Positions 56,401 to 64,000 of a stretch of DNA of 64,000 nucleotides are shown in pieces (the first letter of the stretch is position 1; each line of letters starts with the position of its first letter). The DNA lies in NCBI RefSeq assembly GCF_000226115.1, contig NC_016457.1, positions 620,001 to 684,000 on the forward strand, written 5' to 3'. The DNA is from Thermothielavioides terrestris NRRL 8126 (lineage: Eukaryota; Ascomycota; Sordariomycetes; Sordariales; Chaetomiaceae). The translations under genes and the position numbers were made by a program. Under the pieces are notes generated by a model, which saw only the letters and a list, made by a program, of their open reading frames with translations, ran no database searches and had not been told where the DNA came from.

Positions 56401-58070
56401 TCTTGGCATGCGGTGCCTCATTCACTCCGCCAGACACACTCCCTGTCGAGTTGCTGTGGATGCTGCTCGCGTCATAAGCCAGATTTGATTTCCTCTTGTC
56501 GAGAGGCCCGGCCTCGGTGATAAACGTCTCCTTTGGCGACTCGTACGCCTTGGGGATCGCTGGGACCGGGGGAACATCCTCCTCCTCGTCGTGGCTAACC
56601 GAGTTGTGAAGACCAAGAACTTTTGGGGCAGGTAGCCGAGAGCTAGCAGCTTGCGAGTTGCGCTGCTGGACCGACGCAGTGGATGTTCGCACAGTAGTGC
56701 TGACGCTGGCATTGGAGGTGATGGAAAGACCAGAACTGTATGATTTTCTATTTGGATCGGGGGTTGTCCGAGAGGACGAGGGCGTCGAGATCTTGCGCGG
56801 AAGTATGGAAGGGGAGCGAGACGAGGAGCGGCCGTCGGCAGTCAGTTGCGGCGGGTTCGGGAGCACCGGGGCGGTGGGCTGGCCTTGGGTGTGGTGCATC
56901 GACAGACGTTGCATCCGCCGCGTGTCGGTAGGGCTAATCGTCCGGGCGCCGAGGCCTGTCGCATGCGGCAGTTGGGGTGCTCCGGGCATCACGGATATGC
57001 GCTTCCCCGTGGGATTCGGGCCTTTGGCGGAGGTCCTTGGCGAGCGAGGAAGCGCCGTCGATGTGTGGCCGGGGTCCAGCGACATGGTGTTCGTGTCCGC
57101 GGACAGCATGGCCTGGCTGGCTCTCGGCGGCGGTTGCACGGATCTCGCCTTTGCGGTTCGTGAATTCGTGTGAGCCCGCAGGACATCGCCCGCCAGACGT
57201 GATCCACCATCGATAGAGGACCGCGTTGTTGATTCCAGCCCATTCCTGTCCGACAAGGAAGCCACGCTTGGTCTCCGCTTGCGAGGCTCAAACTCGCCTC
57301 CAATGGCAACATCCCCGGTCGACTTTCTTGGCGGTTTGACGATGTTGGCATTGGAGACCGGGGGGTAGTGGCTCTGCCGGCGCGAGCGCATGGCTGCCGG
57401 GGCCGTGGGAGCATTCTGCACGCCAGGGTTGCTTGGCGCGGTCGACGATATGCTAGCATGTCTGCTGGACGTGCTGGGTCTCCGGAGGATCGAGCCGGTT
57501 CGCGAGCGCGTGACGGGCGGCTGCTGTGCGGCAGCATGGCTGGCGACAGTGTGTCGCGTTATGTCGGGACGTTCCACCATCGTGTTTCCTGCTGCCAGGG
57601 GGCGGTCCGCCAGGATGGGTCCTTGGCCCGTGGGCGACGGGAACTGGGTCAGCTTGAAGTCTGCCGAGGCGGATTCCAGGCTGCTCTGCAGATCGTCGAA
57701 ACTGACGGAGGGGAGGAAGTCGAACGAGGTGGCGGTGTCGGTCACGTCGTCGGGCAGGCCATGTTTGCCGCCAAAGGAGAAGAGAGAGTGGTTGTTTGAG
57801 GACGAAGCACTGAGCATCGGGGCGTCGGTGGTGGGCCAGCGGCCGGGGCCGAGCTTGGTGGGACTGCCGGAGACCGTCCTCCTGGATTGCAAAACAAATC
57901 AGAGTCAGGGAGCCTGTAGCACAGTGGAGCGCCGAGTGATGTTCGAATGCCTAGGGCAGCAGGGCCCGGGAACGGCAGGGCGGGAGACGGGGCCCAATTG
58001 AATCAACAAACCTGGTGGGCGACTGGTTTTCCCGTCTGGGGCCAGCGGGAATCTGGCGCTCTCTGCTCAT
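53448..58070 (-). CDS. POM1: DYRK-family protein kinase, Pom1 type
   Basis: Dual-specificity Tyr-regulated kinase related to fission yeast Pom1, a cell-end kinase controlling polarity and division timing. Exons are 58070-58012, 57881-54809 and 54734-53448 (1472 residues). The first 59-nt exon encodes MSRERQIPAGPRRENQSPT; the next frame has no ATG of its own, which makes this exon necessary. Residues ~20-900 are Ser/Pro/Arg-rich and disordered, as in Pom1. The DYRK homology box NFGYDDERGDYSIVPGDHLA leads into the kinase domain (about 985-1290): GKGSFGQV glycine loop, VAVKII catalytic Lys, HCDLKPEN catalytic loop, DFGSSCF, and the activation loop YTYIQSRFYRSPE with the YxY autophosphorylation site. 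[20 protein letters not shown] and FITGQKS close the domain. A Ser/Gly/Ala-rich C-terminal tail of about 180 residues follows. All catalytic residues are intact. Confidence 0.95.
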
Positions 58071-60605
58071 AGGGTATGCTATGAACAGCGCGCAGCGCGG
58101 CAGGACAGTCGGGCAACAGCGGCGATCCTCAACAAAGCGCGAGTCGGGACAATCGGTAGTGGTACAGTAACGAGAGGCTGACTGAATGTAGCTGGGCCCC
58201 AGGACGCAGGTCGGTCACTCTCGATTCGATTCGCGATGCACGCCACGACTCGGAGGCGCAGATTGGGACCCGCAGCCCCAAATGCAGACTCGAGAAAAAA
58301 AGCTGTCGCCGACGTCCAGGGCTCAGTCCAGTCAAGGAGCTGAGAGCAATCGGAATGCTACCTCATTCCGGATAGGCGACGCACCAATCGAGCGTGTCCA
58401 AGACACTGAGCTGTGTTGTTGTGGGTTGGCGGGGAAAGAGCCCGACGGTGGCCCTGAATGGCGTCTCGCGTTGGCGATCGGTTGTCGGGTCGCTGGCAGT
58501 GGAGGCCAGGCGTGATGGGGTCATGCAGGAATCCAGTGTACGGAGAACAGGTAAGGTAACCACTCGGTTAACAGGTCGCCCATACCATGTTACCATGTTA
58601 GGGGTGCCGCAGTTTTGCAGACCGTGCACTCATGTTAGTTCCATAACATCAAGCTACATACGGTGTAGTATAGTGTAAGGCCTGCAACTTCACGCAATGG
58701 GGGATTGTTCTCGCTCCCAGCAACTCCATGCCAAGCGCAATTTTCACGGGGCAACAGGCGGACCCCAACAAACGGTGCTCAGGAGATCGGCTCCATTGTG
58801 CGGTGGGGATAAGGGACCATTTCCCTGATTACACCAGCTCGATGTAAAAGGTGATATAACACCGACGTCTCCAAGTTCTGGATTTCTGACAGATCTCTTT
58901 GGGGAACACAGTACCTCCCGACGGTACGAATAGGGACGACTCGAAAACAGACGGCAGCGGAGCCCATCTCCGACTGCAGCAACTGGGCAACGGCGGTTAC
59001 CGAGGACCTACGGTTACTCGGTACCTGTATGTACTGTACCTGCGTGAGAAATGCAGCACTGCACCTCGATCTCCCAAGTTCATCGATCTACACGATCGGG
59101 AAAGGAACTGATTGCTGAGGAATGGAATGCAGCCTAACGCTTGACGTTTCGGTTGATTCTTACCGGTATTGATGTTAAGGGATGATAAGCAGCCCATAGG
59201 TTAACAGCGGCACCACAGCTCCCGTCGGCATTGGCAATTCAATAACTGCCAGTATCGAGGAGATATACACAGCAGATAAGGTACTTGGTGATAGCGACGA
59301 GATTCGAAACGCCAGCTCGGGACATTGAAGGACTCGGATCCCTTGCAGGGTGGCACACGCAACAAATCGAATCCCGAGCCGCTCAATGGCCAGCTAGGCC
59401 AAGCTCATTTGGGATCGTTGATTGTTTTTACTTAACAGGCGCTATTATGAGCTTGGAGCTGTTTGGAATTCGCCTGGGCAACGCGTAATCGAAACAGTCC
59501 AGAGTACTGTACATGTACAGTCCGAGCAAGAGACTCCATCCGGGCATCTCCCATCCGAAAATAAATCCGAAGCACTGCTCAGGAAATGAGCTGAGTTTTG
59601 AACTTAGTACTATCATGCAGTTGGGCCATAATTTCCAGGTCCGCTGGCAGCTGATGAGCTGGAAGGGACCTGACGTTGTTGGCTGCAGGTCGCTGCAGGT
59701 TGTTCTGTTCCATTGCAGAGGCCCGATCTTCACTGCAGGTTTTGTGTCAGCCGAAAGCCTCAACAAACAGCGGCCGTAACCAAGGTGAGTTAATCTCGGT
59801 TCCATGTCAGGTAGGAAAACTCTGTCAAGCTGGAAAGTCCGTACACGTACTTTGTAACTTCACTTAGCACTTAACGTTACCCCGTGAAGTAGCTATTTCG
59901 TTACCTCACTTGTTGCACAACTCGTGTGGAAAGCGGGCTCGAAAAGCCGGAACCAGACGGTATGCCCAAGAACTCTCGGTACGGTAGGCACGTTAGCTAC
60001 TGTGTACCTGTGAGCCCCTCCACAGCCCATCACGAGGGAAATCTTTGCAGTACCTAACCTCGGAGTCCCGTAGTAGCCCAAAGCCTCCTGCGTGATTGCA
60101 AACCCAGGGAAAATGAAGTACGGAATACTGGTAGTACTTGACAATATGGAGGCTCTGATTTCGGATCACCCAGGTACGTTGTAAGTTCGATTCAGGTCGC
60201 GGCATGCCCGCCATTTGGTGGCTTCCGTTAACGTTACCAGGTACCTAACAATGGCATGTGACACGACTGGCAATGACAGCGTTGTCGTCACTGCCAGCCC
60301 AAGCAATTCAATTCCTTTACTCCAGGAAGGTATCAGGTTCTGTACTTCCAATGGAATCCATCATTCCATGATCCCACCCCGCCGATTCCCTCGCCCTGCC
60401 TAGGACTATAAAGCAAACTACCTGGTAGTTACTCAGGTTGGGTACGCACGACCAGGCGCAACAAGCACTCGCTGTTTTGGTGCCTCAAACTCCCCGTCCG
60501 GCGAGGCGCGGCGGCCGGCGTGAGGAGTGAGAGTACCTACTCAAGGCGCTGGGCCATCGAGAGTCGAGGCATTGCACCAACGCCGACTGTCGCAGCTTTT
60601 ATGCC
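58071..60605. other. Divergent intergenic region, POM1-like kinase / Pex24-like peroxin
   Basis: Promoters and 5' leaders of both genes. A TACGGAATACTGG motif lies at 60119-60131, a TATA-like TATAAAG at 60407-60413 and the AACTACCtGGTAGTT inverted repeat at 60416-60430. No additional gene recognised. Confidence 0.5.
60407..60430 (+). promoter_or_regulatory. TATA-like box followed by an AACTACC-T-GGTAGTT inverted repeat
   Basis: TATAAAG (60407-60413) lies about 195 bp upstream of the Pex24-like ATG and is followed after two bases by a perfect 7-bp inverted repeat with a one-base centre (60416-60430). The position fits a core promoter; the role of the inverted repeat is unknown. Confidence 0.4.
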
Positions 60606-62282
60606 ATGGAAGAGCTCAGATCTAGCTTCCTCGACACCGTCAGCGGGCCCGCCGTCACTGATCCCGATGACCGCCATGACGAGGCTCAGCAGAGCACCGA
60701 CTCGGACTCGGTCAGGACGGCGAGGGGCATCCGCCACGGCGTCTTCCGCGCTGCCACCCTCCAGGACAAACTCCTAGAGAGGTACCTACCTACACCCTGC
60801 TCCCACGCTCCATGAAACCCGTAGGCGCTAACAGGGACGAGCAGGCTCCTATCCCAAGTGATTCCCGCCGACGACAGCAATGGCCGGGTGCCGGATCTGA
60901 CAGCCGACGACATGCCCGCCTACGCCGAACGTCCGGGCTTCTCCCTGCCGCTTATGGCCGCCAATTTCAGGAGATTCAACGCCCGCATCGGCGTTGTCTT
61001 CAAATTCCAGGCCCGCGCGCTCCGCGTGCTGTCGTGGCGCCGCCCAACCCAAACGCTGTCTCTGTTAGCCGTCTACACCTTCGTTTGTCTGGACCCCTAC
61101 CTCCTGCTCGCCCTGCCGCTAGCCATCGCCCTCTTCGGCATCCTGGTGCCTTCCTTCGTCGCCCGCCACCCAGCCCCATCCTCCGAACCGGACCAGGTCC
61201 GCAACCTGGGCTACTCTCCCCGGGGTCCGCCGCTCGCCCCTCCCCGCACGGTCAAGCCGGCCAAGGAGCTCTCGCGCGCCTTCCTCCGCAACATGGGCGA
61301 TCTGCAGAACGTTATGGATGACTTTAGCGTCGCCCACGACAAGATCGTCGCGCTCGTGGTGCCAGTGACCAACTTCTCCGACGAGGCCCTCTCCTCGGCC
61401 GTCTTTGTCGTGCTCTCCGGAGCCTGCCTCGTCATGCTGATCGCCGCGCACCTGCTGCCGCTGCGCTTCATCGCGCTCGTCGGCGGCTGGGCCGGCATCT
61501 TGTCCGGCCATCCCGCCGTCGCGCGGTGGATCCGCCAGGCGAAGGCCCAATACACCGCCGCCGCCACCACCACCACCACCACCAACAACAACAACAGCAA
61601 CAACAACAACGCCAAAGCGGCATCCGCCCCAGCGAAGTCGACCACCCCCTGGTACTCCCCAACCGCGCTCCTGCAAAGCCTCCTCTCCGACATCCAGCTC
61701 GACAGCGCCCCCGAGACGCGCGAAGTCGAGATCTTCGAGCTGCAACGCCGCACCTTCCCCAGCAGCAGCACCATCCCCGCGTCCTCCCATCCCCCCTCCC
61801 CCTCCCCATCGTCCGCCGGGCGAGACAGCGCCGGCGAGTGGCAGCCGTGGCTGTTCTCGCCGTCGCCGTACGACCCGCTGTCGGCGGCGCGGCTCGCCGG
61901 CGAGCGGCCCCGCGGCGCGCGCTTCTTCGAGGACGTCCGCCCGCCCGACGGCTGGGAGTGGAGCGAGAAGAAGTGGGCGCTCGACCTCTGGAGCCGCGAG
62001 TGGGTCGAGGAGCGCATCATCACCGGCGTCGAGGTCGAGACCGAGGGCGAGCGCTGGGTGTATGATATGTGGACGCCCGGCGATGATGTCGCTGCTGCTG
62101 CTGGTGGTGGTGGTGGTGGTGAGTGGGAGGGCGCTGGGGAGGGACAGGGGCGGAGGTCTGCGCCGCCGCGGTCCGGGGTGAGTTGGGAGGAGGGCGAGGA
62201 GGAGGGGATGGGCAGGCGCGGGCTGTGGCGGCGCCGGAGGTGGGTGAGGACGGTCAAGCGGAAGAAGGTTACAGATGTCTGA
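60606..62282 (+). CDS. Peroxisomal membrane protein, Pex24/Pex28/Pex29-like, with dysferlin-type C-terminal region
   Basis: Integral peroxin-family membrane protein (Yarrowia Pex24, yeast Pex28/29/30 group) that shapes ER-peroxisome contact sites and controls peroxisome size and number. Exons are 60606-60781 and 60845-62282 (537 residues). The acceptor uses a CTAAC branch point and skips a nearer CAG. The join restores TLQDKLLERLLSQVIPADDS, a characteristic block. Then FRRFNARIGVVFKFQARALR and LAVYTFVCLDPYLLLALPLA with FGILVPSFVARH form the membrane-embedded part, and ALSSAVFVVLSGACLVMLIA then PLRFIALVGGWAGILSGHP a second hydrophobic pair. A Thr/Asn low-complexity spacer (61563-61615) precedes the dysferlin-like region EIFELQRRTFPSS, WQPWLFSPSPYDPLS, VRPPDGWEWSEKKWALDLWS. 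The tail is Gly/Glu/Arg-rich and very basic. The ortholog within the Pex23/Pex24 subfamilies is uncertain. Confidence 0.87.
61555..61616. repeat. In-frame (ACC)n(AAC)n microsatellite in the Pex24-like gene
   Basis: ACC then AAC/AGC codons encode consecutive Thr and Asn residues in the spacer between the membrane part and the dysferlin-like region. Unit changes would alter linker length without breaking the frame. Confidence 0.85.
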
Positions 62283-62703
62283 ATATGTATGTTTGGTTTT
62301 GATGCTCTTATTCAACAGTATGCAAGCGGTGCTGTGCTTTACACTGCGAACGGCTCGTGCACCTCTCTGCGCAAGGGATGGCGGTTGTGACGCCTTCTTC
62401 GGAGTTCACGCCTAAACGATTTTGCCATCCCCTCCTTCCTTACCTTGCGGCTCCAAGCATCGCGACCTCGAGCCCAATCATGACTCGGTATGCCCATCTG
62501 GTTAAATTCCTATCTACTTAGAGATTGAACCGGAATCTTCACTTTTTACGGAGCAATTCCATTCTTTAGCCACTCAGATGCAGCATGGCAGTCTCTAGAA
62601 GTAATCAAGAGCAAACAGGGGTATATTTCCGGCAAAACACACCTGCAGACCTAACTCGTACAAGTAACTACACACTATCCGAAAGAAAAAAAAAAAAGGT
62701 CTC
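62283..62703. other. Convergent intergenic region, Pex24-like / GGPP synthase
   Basis: Shared 3' flank of 421 bp between two stop codons on opposite strands. An A-run at 62687-62697 lies immediately beyond the GGPP synthase stop codon. Nothing else noted. Confidence 0.6.
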
Positions 62704-63978
62704 CTACTCCTTGATGACCATGCGGTCCAAGATTTCGTGGACGCCCTGGGCCTTGCCGCGGCCGTCGTCGACCTCGTCGGCCATGCGGCGGGCGCGCGCG
62801 ATCAGCACGTCCAGGACGCGGCGGGTGTACTCGAAGCTGCCGGTGCTCTCCATGTAGGCGACGGCGTAGCGCTTGACCTCCTCGTTCTCGGTCTTCTGGC
62901 GCAGGATGTTGAGCAGCTGCAGGTCGCCGGGGCGGGAGCGGATGCTGTGGATGACGGGGAAGCTGAACTTGCCCTCGGTCAGGTCCTCGCACATGCCCTT
63001 GTTGGCGGCGTACTGGCGGTTGAACAGGTTGTGGTAGTCGTCGGCGATCTGGAAGATCAGCCCGATCGCGTTGACCAGCGGCACGCAGTCGACCAGGCTG
63101 CGCGACTCGGCCTGCATCAGCTTGATGCCCAGGCGGAAGAGCCCGCCCGTCTTGTTGCTGACCATCTCGAGGTAGTCGTCCTCGGTCGGGCAGGTCAGCG
63201 TGTCGCGCCAGAAGAGGTCCATGCCCTGGCCGCGGTGCAGGTTGATGAGCTCCTCGGCGAAGATGGACACGGCCTTGGGGTTGCGCAGCTTCTGCAGCTC
63301 CTGCAGGGCGCAGAAGTAGACGTAGTTGGACGAGTTGATGGTCTGCGGGATGCCGAAGATGTTGTGGGCGACGGGGAAGCCGCGGCGCAGCTGGCTGTTG
63401 TCCTCGACGTCGTCGACGAGCAGCGACGCCGTGTGCAGCATGCTGACGACCCGCGTGATCACCTCGAGGCTCTCGGGCGGCACCTCCAGCCAGGCATCGA
63501 AGGCCTTGACCAGGGCGGTGCGGAAGTCCTTGCCCGGGTGTTGGTTGAGGTAGTCGAACGGCGCCCGGAGCACCCGGTCCTTCTCCTCGGACCACGGCCG
63601 CCGCGCGCTGTTGAGGAAGAAGTCCTCGGTCGCAAAGCGGTTCGGGTCGGGCGGGGTCTGCGAGGTACCTGACATGGCTGCTGAGGGAAAACTCGTTGCG
63701 CCACCCGAGGCTTTGCGGCTTCGCTGGCGCTTGTGGTGGTGGTTGGCCGCAGCGGAGGTGGGAGCGGACGGCCAGTCGTTCTCGGGGACGCTCCGAAGGG
63801 CTGCTGCTGCTCCTGGTGGCGGCGCTGCTGCGGTAGAGTAGGTGGACGAGGTGCGCGGCGGAATCGCGGCGGGCGACTGTAGGAAGGCGTTGTTGGGGGC
63901 GGGGGCCGAGCCTGAGCCTGAGCCTGGGCCTGTCGGGGGCGCGGAGGAGGATGAGGTCGCGGTCGGCGGAGCGGCCAT
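62704..63978 (-). CDS. Geranylgeranyl diphosphate synthase (al-3-like)
   Basis: Prenyltransferase that condenses isopentenyl diphosphate with allylic diphosphates to make C20 GGPP for protein prenylation, carotenoids and other terpenoids. Single exon of 424 residues, close to the length of Neurospora AL-3. The first ~100 residues are a low-complexity Ser/Pro/Ala extension. The catalytic domain starts near [20 protein letters not shown]. The first Asp-rich motif is DDVED (189-193) in [20 protein letters not shown]. Then [37 protein letters not shown] and [18 protein letters not shown]. The second Asp motif is DDYHN (313-317) in [16 protein letters not shown], followed by [15 protein letters not shown], all as expected for fungal GGPP synthase. 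The DDYxN form is normal for this enzyme. It could be the primary housekeeping enzyme; no terpene-cluster genes are nearby on this side. The start ATG lies 23 bases from the window edge, so the promoter is not visible. Confidence 0.95.
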   Translation of the reverse strand: MAAPPTATSSSSAPPTGPGSGSGSAPAPNNAFLQSPAAIPPRTSSTYSTAAAPPPGAAAALRSVPENDWPSAPTSAAANHHHKRQRSRKASGGATSFPSAAMSGTSQTPPDPNRFATEDFFLNSARRPWSEEKDRVLRAPFDYLNQHPGKDFRTALVKAFDAWLEVPPESLEVITRVVSMLHTASLLVDDVEDNSQLRRGFPVAHNIFGIPQTINSSNYVYFCALQELQKLRNPKAVSIFAEELINLHRGQGMDLFWRDTLTCPTEDDYLEMVSNKTGGLFRLGIKLMQAESRSLVDCVPLVNAIGLIFQIADDYHNLFNRQYAANKGMCEDLTEGKFSFPVIHSIRSRPGDLQLLNILRQKTENEEVKRYAVAYMESTGSFEYTRRVLDVLIARARRMADEVDDGRGKAQGVHEILDRMVIKE

Positions 63979-64000
63979 GGCAGGTTGGTTTTTGTGGGAT

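Noticed and set aside
58140..58640. Possible tRNA or small RNA upstream of the POM1-like gene
   Set aside because: No cloverleaf, A box or B box (GGTTCGANTCC-like) could be found here or elsewhere in the window by eye.
62737..63672. 311-codon plus-strand frame
   Set aside because: Antisense shadow of GGPP synthase; rich in Val/Ala/Glu as expected from the reverse complement of GC3-rich codons.

Overview
The window is a GC-rich chromosomal segment from a filamentous ascomycete, most likely a Sordariomycete close to the Sordariales. Several things point there. Coding exons are interrupted by short introns, mostly 60-110 nt, with GTRNGT donors, YAG acceptors and CTAAC-like branch points. The gene set is typical of Pezizomycotina: a Pom1-type DYRK kinase, an al-3-like GGPP synthase, a fungal PNGase A, a MARVEL/Nce102 protein and a Pof3-like TPR/F-box protein. 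Intergenic DNA is long and rich in microsatellites. No tRNA, rRNA, CRISPR array, insertion sequence or intact transposon was recognised by eye.

Layout. Positions 1-5.9 kb carry the 5' part of an RVS167-type BAR protein (minus), the mitochondrial cysteine desulfurase NFS1 (plus) and a CsbD-like stress protein (plus). An NmrA/isoflavone-reductase-like oxidoreductase (plus) lies at 9.2-10.3 kb. A gene-poor stretch of about 7.5 kb follows. From 17.8 to 24.2 kb are a FAD-dependent (DAO-fold) oxidoreductase (minus), translation factor eIF2-beta (minus), a small Mim2-like outer-membrane biogenesis protein (plus) and a four-helix MARVEL protein (minus). From 26.1 to 30.4 kb are a membrane-anchored PNGase A-like protein (minus) and a DUF1279/FAM210-like mitochondrial protein (minus). 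From 31.6 to 36.9 kb are an AIM24-domain protein (plus) and an unrecognised 691-residue protein (plus). A six-exon TPR/F-box/LRR-like protein (minus) spans 38.9-41.5 kb, and an 82-residue cysteine-rich protein (minus) sits at 46.3-46.6 kb. The block 46.6-53.4 kb is again gene-poor. The right end holds a 1472-residue Pom1-type DYRK kinase (minus), a Pex24/Pex29-like peroxin with a dysferlin-type tail (plus) and GGPP synthase (minus).

The genes do not form an operon or a recognisable secondary-metabolite cluster. They look like independently transcribed housekeeping genes, several in divergent pairs (RVS167/NFS1, eIF2-beta/MIM2-like, FAM210-like/AIM24, POM1/PEX24-like). Mitochondrial functions recur (NFS1, Mim2-like, FAM210-like, possibly AIM24), but nothing in the sequence shows co-regulation.

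I did not find a convincing new multi-gene system. The most interesting leads are two or three families of short palindromic or inverted motifs recurring in intergenic DNA, a large Gly/Glu-rich insertion inside the Rossmann fold of the FAD enzyme, the unknown 691-residue and 82-residue proteins, and minute first coding exons in two genes. Exon boundaries were worked out by hand from splice consensus, reading phase and family similarity. They are predictions.
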